Below the pieces are notes generated by a model that was not told the origin of the DNA, searched no databases, and saw only the letters and a list, made by a program, of their open reading frames with translations. From positions 1,050-32,102 of the forward strand of contig JADQAV010000077.1 in NCBI GenBank assembly GCA_019775845.1: a stretch of 31,053 nucleotides of DNA, written 5' to 3'. Source of the stretch: Myrmaecium sp. VS I D KN 1 (Eukaryota; Ascomycota; Dothideomycetes; Valsariales; Valsariaceae). The position numbers and the translations under genes are program-made. Below are positions 19,701 through 25,865 of the stretch, in pieces. How positions within the stretch are numbered: the stretch's first letter is position 1; each line of letters opens with the position of its first letter.

Positions 19701-19781
19701 GAGATCCCAGAGCTTGGATGGGGAGGAGGCGGCGCCAGGGAAGCGGCAGGCGGACCCGATGATGCCAATTGATTCTTTCAT
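7716..19781 (-). CDS. Hybrid highly reducing PKS-NRPS megasynthase, 4021 aa, single exon
   Basis: Core enzyme that builds a reduced, C-methylated polyketide and condenses it with one amino acid. Domains by residue: KS 1-430 (C176, H313, H383); AT 575-890 (GHSSG with S673, YHSHH at 781-785, as in malonyl-type ATs); DH 975-1280 (H1006, D1190); C-methyltransferase 1440-1640 (SAM loop EIGAGTGG at 1460-1467); pseudo-ER about 1650-2120, where the cofactor loop has decayed to VLIYEADDNVA (1973-1983); KR 2135-2315 (GMTGGLG at 2143-2149, S2268/S2269, Y2282, N2286); ACP with S2460; a Ser/Thr-rich linker about 2530-2575; C domain with H2740-H2741-x3-D2745-G2746; A domain 3065-3570 (YTSGSTGVPKG from 3210, YGPTE at 3354-3358, K3566); carrier protein with S3630; reductase-like release domain 3705-4015. 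The release domain has TGAETFLG (3709-3716) and GFTASK (3852-3857): Phe3853 replaces the catalytic Tyr, which favours Dieckmann cyclisation to a tetramic acid. The start fits the usual N-terminus (IGIIGSACRFPG). Length is normal for the family and no break is seen. The divergent enoyl reductase is its likely partner. Confidence 0.97.
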   Translation of the reverse strand: MKESIGIIGSACRFPGAASSPSKLWDLLKSPKDVKRPFPSDRLNLSRFHHPNGEHHGSTDVENASYLLAEDPRLFDASFFNINPLEADSMDPQQRILLETVYEALEASGLPLESVHGSQTSVFVGLMNADYYDLQLRDLETLPNYAATGSARSIVSNRISYFFNLHGPSMTIDTACSSSLVALHQAVQSLRNGDSEMAIVAGANLILDPSMYVAEAKLHMLSPDARSRMWDAGANGYARGEGFAAMVLKKVSRAEEDGDHIECVVRETAVNSDGRTKGITMPSAEAQTELIKQAYREAGLDLATERCQYFECHGTGTQAGDPQEAQAIRDAFFPVKEEARDPLWTGEKFEERRPEPEREEAQQVSSTNEDKLVVGSIKTIIGHLEGCAGLAGVLKASLAIQNRTIPPNMLFEKLSPKVAPFYDHLHIPTKAEKWPEVAPGVPLRASVNSFGFGGTNAHAIIESYQPHGHQVESPPKAHPLDERFVGPLVLSAQSNSSLVESVKALRDYIRDHPTVDLADIAWVMQNKRSQFSSKTFFSGATRENLLAYMDTYIENASNSPPESDAHKPSTDEAPGILGIFTGQGAQWATMGSHLHAHSPLFRSSIADCEASLSSLPASDVPSWSISEELLAAPSASRLSSASLSQPLCTALQIGMVDLLTAAGIHLHAVVGHSSGEIAAAYAAGILSRRDAIRVAYYRGFHAGLAGGQDGRAGGMIAVGLSFDQASEFCSRPQFKGRLGIAASNAMTSVTLSGDMDAVQEAKEYFDEEKIFARQLQVDTAYHSHHMQPCARPYLESLQACGIRVHPPKEDCTWVSSVRGDAELVEEDGDLQLLEGQYWVDNLLKPVLFSEAVECALWRGGPFDLVVEIGPHPALKGPATQIFKSSLGSSLPYVGFMRRGDDEVEAFSGGVGYVWSHLGSKAVDFEGYRRAYLDENAPPPRMVKGLPSYAWDHGRAHWKESRISRRFRLRQDKPNELLGRRVPDESSDHLRWRNILRLNEIPWIRGHEFQGQVVFPGAAYVTMAVEAAKVVSVEKGLQLVEIADLSIFRAVVLADGQQGVEMVFDLKYANLKPTASVNGSGADVEAEFTCYICNDEASGDLEQTCTGRLKLYHGHATGDELPLKPQPPPNINPVDVERFYTTLRGLGLNYQGLFRGMQGVQRKLGYSQGSAWWSDADLGRERYTVHPAILDTAFHALFAAHASPATDGLHTPYLPIGIRRLLIDPRSTGLGLAGDIAVDMDAFVTRSTSSILEGEIQIHVPGESRVGLQVEGLTLKAIVEPTAANDRQLFAETVWDVDINSGLADLIDEEETRDDLELASTIERTALFYFRRLLEEISPDEIKDLQWHFQRLMDAVQYQCKRIEEGRHPAVSREWINDSEETILNLIARYPGQIDLELMQALAAKLPSIVRGETPALQVMTENNMLSRYYVEACGFRLLNQYIARAIRQITHRYPQARILEIGAGTGGTSKGIFDAIGDAFSAYAFTDVSPGFFEKAAERFADHRHKMAFKLLDIERDPEEQDFEAGGYDIIVASNVLHATRKLTETMHHVRKLLRPGGYLVLLEVTGDLLRMPFQMGTLPGWWLGAEEGRRFGPGISSVEWNELLQDTGFSGVDILLEDMPESVKHCCSMLVSQAVDDGFSLLREPLPAVHAMPVPERLMLLGGTTLPVAKVLREVQKLLQPWRHVVQVVRSLDELEKTDISPFTSVISFLELDQPLFATTMTDARFRLLKDLMSKATSALWLTSGRLGERPEANMFVGMGRALRTELPQLQLQFMDTGKPNGILQGRSVVEAFLRLWVAGLPAHANANWLWDTEPELVLEGEQMLVPRLKHSKALNNRLNASRRLVTETVSASETSVELVEADGLWLQAKQSLSESAPPSDHTRISVRFSAALPIPHAHDEPPYLLSLGYVNGTDEPVLAISEGIASIIDVPTTDVFKPTGLQGKEPSMLHRMVGNMVAQLLYAMSPAKGTVLIYEADDNVASTIRNDELWTDRKVVFATSKPSETAPAGWIHIHPRATSRSIQRLLPSDLSRILDLSAPGGRNPESWTPKGCDLRRLGPSVLDRIPLSDALEKAFGDLVSAHNSPTRVPIMPAQDLQGAPRATAAYPTVISWQDLDHLTVRIPPVDASGLFKSDKTYLMVGMTGGLGLSICQWMIEHGARHLVITSRRGQVEESWIQDMRMLGASVNVHSMDISDRSALRQLYKHICETMPPVAGVCNAAMSLTDSLFVDMDIDALNDTLKPKVDGTKLLDELFSEPGLDFFILFSSAASIVGNGGQSNYHAANMFMASLAAQRRQRGLAASIINIGMVADVGYVARAGRKIEDHLRKLFYAPLSETDIHQLLAEAVTAGVPGYADGPWDITMGIEPFVDSPDAKTRPPWYSNPRFAHLKVTRSQSNDQQATGGTRKADNIRQQLDVAVSEDEAQDMLQQAFSQKLQTLLQMENINLNVPLLDLGCDSLLAVEIRTWFLKEVHVDVPVLKVLSGDTVAELCRDAARQYLVARGPLEEKAVAVDPQNASAEAKAVQSTVEEGEETASVGSEETSESSQTSQTSHASETSRTSIVTSSPQTPGQKTDGAKEYFAPQKVTAASLDIRDLSKGRSSERVLERVEQMSYAQARLWFLREYLEDSRLYNITIAYSITGPLDVDRFEDALSTVINRHDTLRSSFFTDPEDGKAMQGIWSSTSARMKYIISADPEEVTREFKAFENHTWDLGTGESFGVTLISRSPTQHTLLFGYHHIVMDGVSWYIFLRDLKLAYERKKLPLPTEPYIEFAVEQRKAVSNGSFEADLEFWQSMHPTLPEPMPLLPFARVGTRRQMKTYQCHTVTREVGTDVVALIKSASRSLRVTPFHFHLAAIQVLLSRFLDIEDISIGVADANRTDDRFAQTVGFFLNLLPLRFTVDKESPFSSVVQGTSKTAFAALRHSQVPFDLVLDKLKVPRSSSSSPLFQVVVNYRVGAMLDMELGNCSMAFDAVEDAKNPYDLGFSITESSTGTCLLQLTSQSYLYSAESTGLVMDSYVRLLKTLTADPAIKVHQCPLYDTAAAQSALALGKGPRIDYDWPKTIKQRIDDMCRIRADAVAVEDDTGPTTYAELSAKVKRIASKLDEDFPSQSRVAVLCAPGADQTACLLAILKTGNAYVPLDLSLPSARHLAILESSEPAALLCHERTLTEAQKLGQTVLNISTLDEVENPRDVIDKAQADSPAFLLYTSGSTGVPKGVVLTQAGFSNHLALKTDIMAITSSDVVLQQSSLGFDMSLVQTFCALATGGKLISVPQTMRGDMVAIADLMREKQVTFTIATPSEYLSLLRYGGDSLRQYNSWRHACMGGEVVTEQLRLEFGRLDHPDLKLTNCYGPTEITAAASFASVSTSPEHDSAGGDYVSVGTALPNYSIYILDEHNQPLPVGVPGEICIGGAGIAQGYWKSPGLTALKFVDDCFASDKDRSKGWNKMYKTGDRGYLSSDGSLVFMGRLEGDLQVKIRGLRIELGEVENALKKEANGKIADAVVTVRGDGEAKYLVAHVVLQPGTAMIDGELQQLATSLPLPRYMCPARVVAVEIFPTTSNGKTDRKAIAALPLPEVKSTEATDKSSTGNLSVEEGELALLWSEVLQPATPLQLHPESDFFMVGGNSLLLVALQSSIRDNLGTTIPIKDLYQVSTLRSMSSRIHASMEAVPQDIIDWEAETAIPDWVLEYKAVDPVRNGSNEVLLTGAETFLGSEILRSLLGNSNVDKVHSVALPPKAISALPSSPKIVTYPGSLHATSLGLSAAQIDHLRSHATCIIHAGANGHCLHNYTSLRTPNLHSTHFLASLALPANIPFHFISSNRVPLFAGSTTPLPTSVAGSPPPTNNTQGFTASKWAAEVFLERLAKRTNTPVTIHRPCAVTGPRAPNDDALNAILRFATLTRQVPRFAHFDGYLDFQPAGDVAAELVEEVLRAATKPGEPAFRHYSSHVEVPVTAFRERMTVLHGDDPPFEEIEMGAWIDEARRHGMEVLITSYLEALLEKGERIEFPYLGEQVAVES

Positions 19782-19902
19782 GTTGAATATGGATGTGGAA
19801 AAGAAGGAAGGGACTCAAGTCACAATTCAGGGCGAGTCCATTGAAGATCAACCGGTATTCAATTGAGAGGCTGCGGACACAAGCATCTGATTTTTATATT
19901 GT

Positions 19903-19915
19903 CGGACGTCGACCG
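19903..19915 (+). promoter_or_regulatory. CGG-N7-CCG element, candidate Zn2Cys6 site
   Basis: CGG at 19903-19905 and CCG at 19913-19915 flank the seven-base spacer ACGTCGA. The element lies about 120 bp before the PKS-NRPS ATG. Everted or inverted CGG triplets are the usual target of fungal zinc-cluster regulators. Such short motifs are frequent by chance in GC-rich DNA. Confidence 0.3.
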
Positions 19916-20047
19916 CTGAGGCTGTATCGCCCCTCGCTTATCACGCTAAACTCCGCTAGGCAGTCGCGGTCGAGGGAGTTGGAAACAGGCTGTTGTACGC
20001 CTAAGGATTGTAACATGGCGTCACGGATGAAGCTGCAACAATGGCCC

Positions 20048-20059
20048 TATCAGATCGTC
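20048..20059 (-). promoter_or_regulatory. Shared motif GATCTGATA, extended 12-mer copy 2
   Basis: The plus strand reads TATCAGATCGTC, identical to 5378-5389. It lies 266 bp before the PKS-NRPS ATG and about 470 bp before the enoyl reductase ATG. The GATA core here is TGATAG. Confidence 0.45.
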
Positions 20060-20153
20060 GTCCGTCTCACGAGTAATGAAGTCCGTGAAGATGAGTAAGA
20101 ACTAATGCAATAGGTCAATACTCCCCTGGCCATCCTCCCGCCGGGGCTCAGAA

Positions 20154-20185
20154 GGATGATGGACGGGAGGATGATGGACGGGAGG
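20154..20185 (+). repeat. 15-bp perfect tandem repeat in the divergent promoter
   Basis: The unit GGATGATGGACGGGA occurs at 20154-20168 and again at 20169-20183, followed by GG. It may be a duplicated regulatory site or replication slippage. Confidence 0.65.
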
Positions 20186-20528
20186 AGGGGTGAGCGGTAA
20201 GCCCTGGCTCCTTCATGTCCGGCGAATTTCATGTGGAGGAGTGGCGGGGGGCTGAGATCACATACCTGTCGTGGGCGTTCTCGCACAGAGCACGGCTGGA
20301 GGTAGGTTACTTTGTTGGCGTCTGCGGAGAGGATCAACGGTCGTCCGGATAAGGATAAAAGGTGCGCGGAATACAGCGTCTCTTCCTGAGGTTGTCAAAC
20401 CCTTTGATTGTCCGGAAACCAGCTTGCTTGAAACTTTCGAGGCAGGTCCTACACAGCCATTTCCAACTTGATTCAGAGGAAAACCAGACCCACCTTGACT
20501 TCCATCCTCATTTCCCTCCAGCAGAGCG

Positions 20529-21789
20529 ATGTCGTTCCCCATTCCTTCATCCCAAAGGGCTCTCAAGATCCAAGGCCCAGGCGAGCTCGAGGTCGTGGAC
20601 AATTGTCCCATCCCGCAGATGGAGCCTGACGAGGTCCTGGTGCGAGTGGCATACGTCGCGATCAACCCAGTGGATGGAAAGTCGGCGGACCTCTCACCGA
20701 CCGTGGGCGCCACCTCCGGCTGCGACTTCGCGGGCGAGGTTGTCCGCATCGGCGCGGCGGTACGAAAGCCGCTGTGCGTCGGGGATCGGGTGAGCGGATG
20801 CGTGTTTGGCAACAATCCAGACCGGCTCGACAACGGCGCCTTTGCAGAGTACGTGGCCGTGCCTGGCGAGCTGGTCGTCCGTCTGCCACCGGAGATGTCG
20901 TTCAAGGCGGGCGCCAGCCTTGGCGTGGGGCTGACGACGGTCGGCCTGGCGTTGTTCCATGCCTTAGCGCTCCCCCTGCCGCCATCCGTCCCGGCAGCGA
21001 CCGCCGACCGGCCCTGTTTCGTGCTCGTTTATGGCGGAGGAACCGCGACGGGTGGCTTGGCCATCCAGATGGCGAGGAGGTAAGTTAAGCGGACTTCGTC
21101 ATGGCAGCATCATTCTCCACGTCATCCCATCTCATCCCTTCCTTCCTTCATCCTACCCCCATCCATCCATCCATCCATCCATCCTCCTCCTCTTGATCTG
21201 GCCCCCCCTTGTACGACGCCAGCTGCTGACGGTGATGCGTCGCGACAGGTCCGGTCTCGTCCCCTTGGCGGTATGCTCCCCCCGCAGCTTCGAGCGGGTG
21301 AAGGCGTTGGGGGCCGTGGCCGCATTCGACTACCGGTCGCCCACCTGCGCGGCCGACATTCGCGCCTTCAGCCGCAACTCGCTTGCCCATGCCTTCGACT
21401 GCATCACCGACTCCGGCTCGATGCGCATCTGCTACGGCGCCCTGAGCAGCCGAGGGGGCAAGTACCTCGCCCTCGACCCTTTTCCCATTCGCGGCCACAC
21501 CAGGCGCAACGTCCGGCCGAATTGGATCATCGCCTTCACCGTCTTCAACCGGCCGATCAGTTGGAAGCGGCCGTATCAGAAGGAGGCCCGTCCGAAGGAT
21601 CGCGCCTTCGCCGGCCGCTGGCTCGAGCTGGCCGAAGGAATGCTGGCTGACGGCGCCATCGAGCCGCATCCGGTGCAGGCGAGAGGAGGCGGTCTTGACG
21701 GCGTTGTCGAGGGCGTCGACCTGGTCCGTAAAGGCGAGGTGGCCGGGGTGAAGTTGGTGTATCGCATTGCGGGGTCGGCCGCTGACTAG
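20529..21789 (+). CDS. Trans-acting enoyl reductase for the PKS-NRPS, 363 aa, two exons
   Basis: Zinc-free medium-chain dehydrogenase/reductase that should reduce enoyl-ACP intermediates on the megasynthase using NADPH, in place of its dead ER domain. Exons are 20529-21079 and 21249-21789; the intron 21080-21248 starts GTAAGT and ends CAG, and the joined frame is 364 codons. Motifs: N-terminal GroES-like domain (INPVDGK at 45-51, GCDFAGEV at 64-71, GDRVSG at 85-90), GAFAEY at 103-108, the LGVGLTTVGLAL segment at 131-142, and the NADPH loop GGGTATGGLA at 169-178. The predicted length equals that of LovC, and the architecture matches LovC, TenC and ApdC. It is divergent from the PKS-NRPS and shares its promoter, as in other clusters of this type. 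It presumably decides which extension cycles are fully reduced. Confidence 0.93.
21161..21184 (+). repeat. (ATCC)6 microsatellite in the enoyl reductase intron
   Basis: Six perfect ATCC units lie within the single intron of the enoyl reductase gene. This explains the long 169-nt intron in part. No function is implied. Confidence 0.85.
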
Positions 21790-22692
21790 GTCCGCCACCA
21801 CTAACTGGGGGCGGCCGGGGAAACGGGCGGGAAGGGCGTGGGGTGGAACCTGGAAAGGTGGGAGAAGGATGGGGGGAATGGGGTGGATGGAGGGGACGGG
21901 AGGGGCGGGACCGTCGAAGGAGCGAAGGATCGAGCGGTGGACGGGAGGGAGGATATGCAGCCCGTTCCGTCGCACTGCATGCCTTACCGGCCACAGTAGA
22001 TTACCTTGCCTCACCTGCCTACCTTAGGAATAGTACCGGCGTCAGCTTAGTTAGCCCATCGAGGACCAATCCCGACTTCCCCACGGACACTCCTCCTCTT
22101 CACACCCCCTCACTCCTGAAGATTTCCTGACTCCTGACTCCCGACACCTGTGACATCCAAACGGCCCCTCACACACCGAAGGAGCCCTAAAGTCTGACGT
22201 GCAGATCCCAGGTCCGTTGCGAGCAAACCGCCAGCCCAGGCCGTAGTCCGCTCACAATGGGTGCTCCACCCTCCACCGCTCCAACGTCCGGAGTTTCCCG
22301 TCTCCAATGCATCCATCCTTCACGCCTCCAGGCAAAAGACCGTATTACTCCGTGATGGCGTCGCTGCTAACTCCGTCGGCGCTTTTGTGAACCGGTCACC
22401 CGTGAGGTCCAGGGCGTTCGGACACGGCGTGAATGGCGGGCAAGTGGGGATGGGGGCATCTGTCAGCAGTATGTCAGCTTTCTGGGACGGTACGTCCTCC
22501 TCACCTGCTCCCCCACCCCCGTTCGCTCAAATACCTCCCCAGCTGATTGTGACTTTGGAGCCCACTGCCCTCACCCAGAGTCGTCTCTTGGATCTCACTC
22601 CTATAGCAGACCTCTACATATTCCATCATTAGTTTCGTCTATCCCCGTTTCTTTCCATCTGCCATTGACCCGTGAATCGATTGCTTTCAATC
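21790..22692. other. Upstream region of P450 B, about 0.9 kb
   Basis: Purine-rich sequence with G runs (about 21800-21960) follows the enoyl reductase stop. Pyrimidine-rich sequence precedes the P450 B start. A CTGACTC doublet lies around 22126-22140, and CGTCCGG at about 22284. Frames on both strands here are low-complexity and unconvincing as genes. No GATCTGATA copy is seen. Confidence 0.45.
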
Positions 22693-24601
22693 ATGCTGCA
22701 CCTCCCGACCGTCACTCTTTACCTCCTCTATGGCCTGGTGCTGCTGCTGTTCTCCCGCAGCGGGCTCCGTCGGCTCCAGCGGCTGCGCGGGCAGAAAGCC
22801 CACGGGTGTGGACCGATCCCGCAGTTCTCCCAGCTGGACCGCTTCCTCGGCTTCGACATCGCGCTCTCCATGGCCCGGGCCCTGAAGACGCACCGCTTCC
22901 TGCTCTGGCTCAGGGAGATGCACGCGCGCGGGCCGGCCAAGACCTTCACCGTCAACTTCCTCGGTACCCGGATCATCTATACCATCGAGCCGGAGAACAT
23001 GAAGCACATGAGCGCCGTCAACTGGAAGGACTTTGGCGTCGAGCCGATGCGCCGGCTGAACAAGGCCTCCATGCCCTTCGCCGACATGGGCGTCAACACG
23101 ACCGACGGCCACATGTGGGAGTTCAGCCGGTTCCTCATCAAGCCCTACTTCGTCCGGGAGGCGTTCACCAACACCAAGCGACTGGAGAAGCACGTGGACA
23201 ACCTGCTCAAGCTGATTCCTAAGGATGATTCGACGTTCGACATGCAGCGTTTGATGCAGCGATGGGTGAGTTGTCCTCTTTTTTACTTCCGGATATTTCC
23301 CTTGCTCTTAATCAATCTCTGTTTTTTCCCTTCTTCCTTTTTCTACCGCTGATGAATCGACGCAGTTCCTCGATACCTCCACTGAGTTCCTCTACGGCGA
23401 GTCCCTGAGCTCGTTGCTGTACCCAGAGCGCGCCGAGATTGCGTGGGCGATGACAGACGTTCTCCGCGGTCTGCGGCTGCGTCTCCAAATGAGTAAGTGT
23501 CTCTGGCTCTTCCGCAGCCAAAAGTGGCTGGACGCCGTGGAGGCGGTGCACGAGTTCGTCGATCGCCACATCGACAAGGTCTTCAAGGAGATGGAGGCCG
23601 CGAGTCGCGAGGAAGCCGAACAGAAGAAGCTCGGAAAACTCGAGCAAGGTAAGCAGCAGCAGGACGAGGACGAGGCGGCGGCGTCGTCCACGGATGAAGA
23701 GGGCGGCCGGAAACACGCAGCGGATTCCAAGTACCTGCTCTGGTCGATGGCGGGGCATATGAAGGAAGACAAGGAGGGGCTGCGGTCGCAGATGCTGCTC
23801 CTGTTCGTGCCCAACAACGACACGACGTCCATCTTCATCAGCAACGTGTTCTGGAACCTGGCGCGCCGGCCGGACATCTATGCCAAGGTCCGGGAGGAGG
23901 TCCTCTCGCACGGAGATGGGGAACTCACTTTTGAGGCGCTGCGGTCGATGAAGTATTTGAATGCCGTCCTGAACGAAAGTGAGTCCCACCCGAGGTGCCG
24001 TGTGAGAAAGAGGAGCAGGGGAGCCGCGTATACCCGATGCATCCGCTCTCCGTGCTGGGGATGTGGATGCAGTGAAAAAACGGGGTGCGGCTCCCGTGTG
24101 ATGTAAATGAAAAAAAGCGGCAAACAGAGCTAACAGACATCGCACCGCATGAACGCGGAGGGGCGAGAAAAACTCAAAACAGCGCATCGACTCTACCCCA
24201 ACGGCGTCACGCAGGTGCGCATGTGCCTCAAGGACACGACGTTGCCGGTGGGCGGGGGCGCGGACGGGAAGTCGCCCATCTTCGTGCAGCGGGGCGACGT
24301 CGTCCAGGTGAACAAGTCGGTCATGCACCGGGACAAGGACACCTGGGGCCCGGACGCCGAGGAGTTCCGGCCGGAGCGCTGGGAGGGGCTCCGCCCGTTT
24401 TGGAACTTCGTCCCCTTCGGCGGGGGGCCCCGTCGCTGCCCGGCCCAGATGCTCGTCACCGTCGAGGCCAGCTACGTCGTCGCCCGCTTCGCCCGCGAGT
24501 TCAGCCGGTTCGAGAACCGCGACCCGAACCCGTACACCCCCATCATGCGCGTCGGGCCCGTCAACAAGAATGGCGTGCAGATTGCCATCACAGGGAGGTG
24601 A
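22693..24601 (+). CDS. Cytochrome P450 B, CYP52-like (fatty acid/alkane hydroxylase type), 534 aa, three exons
   Basis: Haem-thiolate monooxygenase of the fungal CYP52-like group, whose members hydroxylate terminal or near-terminal carbons of alkyl chains. Exons are 22693-23265, 23366-23978 and 24183-24601. Introns 23266-23365 and 23979-24182 both start GTGAGT and end CAG; the joined frame is 535 codons. The start is the ATG at 22693, just before a hydrophobic anchor (residues 2-20). ExxR is rebuilt across the second intron as E395-T-H-R398, followed by LYPN. FRPERW lies at 457-462, and the haem loop [10 protein letters not shown] at 474-483 has Cys481, with Ala instead of the final Gly. Oddities: the I-helix reads VPNNDTT (338-344) instead of the common AGxDTT, and an acidic low-complexity insert lies at about 285-308. 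The 204-nt second intron could hide a tiny extra exon. It may oxidise the polyketide tail; this is inference. Confidence 0.9.
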
Positions 24602-25159
24602 GGGAGGACGACAGTGAATTGTTGAGGGTGAATAATCATTGCGGGGGAAAGGCTCAAGAAATTCACTAAGTTTTTCTTTTCTGAGTGGCACAGTTCCAAC
24701 CCAAGGAAAGGGATAGAAGAACAGGCCTTGGACATATTGATTCTGGTGATGGGCGAACTGTATTTGTTTGAGTTCAGTAGTACTTCGTACGAGCTATTGT
24801 ATATCGCCCTTGCAGTGTGCTACCATCTGCTACCCGCTCCCTGCCACCGTGTCCTCCGAAGTCCCCCTCACCGTGTTACCGGGGGCAAAGTGATAGTGAC
24901 TGACATATGAGCATCATCACTCAATCAATCTGTTAATCGTTACCCAGCTGAAACAAGGTTGTCCGTCCCTCTCCATTAAAAAAAATTAATATTTAAAATC
25001 ATTCCCCAATTTTGTCTCATCCATCCACCGTGCGCACCGTCGGCCTTGCCCCTCTCCGAACCAGCTCGCCCGAGCCCTCGCTCCACGATTTGCACGGTTG
25101 GTCTCTTCGACGGCCGAGGTGAGTGTGTTATTGCCCCGTACGATGTTTTTCTCGCCCGA

Positions 25160-25170
25160 GATCTGATAAC
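25160..25170 (+). promoter_or_regulatory. Shared motif GATCTGATA, copy 3 (GATCTGATAAC)
   Basis: Located about 700 bp before the MFS ATG. It is identical over 11 bases to the copy 126 bp downstream, but the flanks differ, so this is not part of a longer duplication. Confidence 0.45.
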
Positions 25171-25285
25171 GCACTGCTGACTTCTACTGCTGACGCGCTC
25201 CGCACGCGGAAGGCTGAAAACGCCACACCCGCACCCTGTCCATCTGATTGCTAGGCGAAAACCCACCCCCCCAACACCCCCTTAT

Positions 25286-25296
25286 GATCTGATAAC
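25286..25296 (+). promoter_or_regulatory. Shared motif GATCTGATA, copy 4 (GATCTGATAAC)
   Basis: Located about 570 bp before the MFS ATG, in the same orientation as copy 3. It contains TGATAA, a GATA-factor consensus core. Confidence 0.45.
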
Positions 25297-25865
25297 TTTC
25301 CCCCCCCCTCGGCCGAAGCGAGCCGAGACAACGGAACGACCAGGGTGTCCCTCGTGCGAACCGCATCCGCATCGCTGATTGGCTTCAACCTTCCTCCCTT
25401 ACCTCCGCTTCGTGGCGTTTCGTGGCGTTCAGCAAGGGGATGTGGTGGACGGGGAGTTAAGGTAATTTCCCGTGAATATCCCGCGTGCATCTCCGCCAAT
25501 CGGACGGGCGTGGTGCGCTTGGTCCGGGGAATGTTGTTGAGCAGGTATTATACTGCTGAGTCGCCCGTTACGGCAGGAACCTGAATCTTCCTTCATCCGG
25601 CTCGCTTCTCCCCTTCTTGCGCTGCTGCATTCCTTTGCGACCTAAATCTCTTTTGCGCGTGTTCTCGATACAATCTTCATCCTACAAACAAAAGGCTCTC
25701 CACCCTGTTTCCTCCACTACTCACACAGAGCCTCTCTCTCTCTGCGCGCCCTAGGGTTTTCCGACCTTACCCTCCCTTTTAATCAACCACATTCCCTATC
25801 CTCACTGCGGCGCATCCCAGCGTCCAGCGTCCAGCGACCAACGTCCAGTCTCGCGCTTCAAAACA

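Larger units (their letters stand above)
19782..20528. promoter_or_regulatory. Divergent promoter of the PKS-NRPS and enoyl reductase
   Basis: This 747 bp region separates the two start codons and probably co-regulates them. It contains a CGG-N7-CCG element at 19903-19915, a plausible Zn2Cys6 site. It also holds the shared 12-mer TATCAGATCGTC at 20048-20059, a 15-bp perfect tandem repeat at 20154-20185, and CGTCCGG at about 20341. No open frame here looks real. Confidence 0.6.
24602..25865. promoter_or_regulatory. P450 B 3' flank and MFS promoter, 1.26 kb
   Basis: No gene is visible. An AT-rich block with poly-A and TTAAT sequence lies around 24975-25005. Two exact copies of GATCTGATAAC lie at 25160-25170 and 25286-25296. 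CGGACG occurs at about 25502. A pyrimidine-rich leader with a CT microsatellite (about 25732-25743) precedes the transporter ATG. Confidence 0.5.

Noticed and set aside
22261-22632. 123-codon plus-strand frame upstream of P450 B
   Set aside because: Pro/Ser-rich, no motif, and within the promoter and leader region.
23312-24691. 459-codon minus-strand open frame opposite P450 B
   Set aside because: It lies antisense to exons with clear P450 motifs and spans both P450 B introns or their flanks. Its composition mirrors the sense codons and no domain is recognisable.
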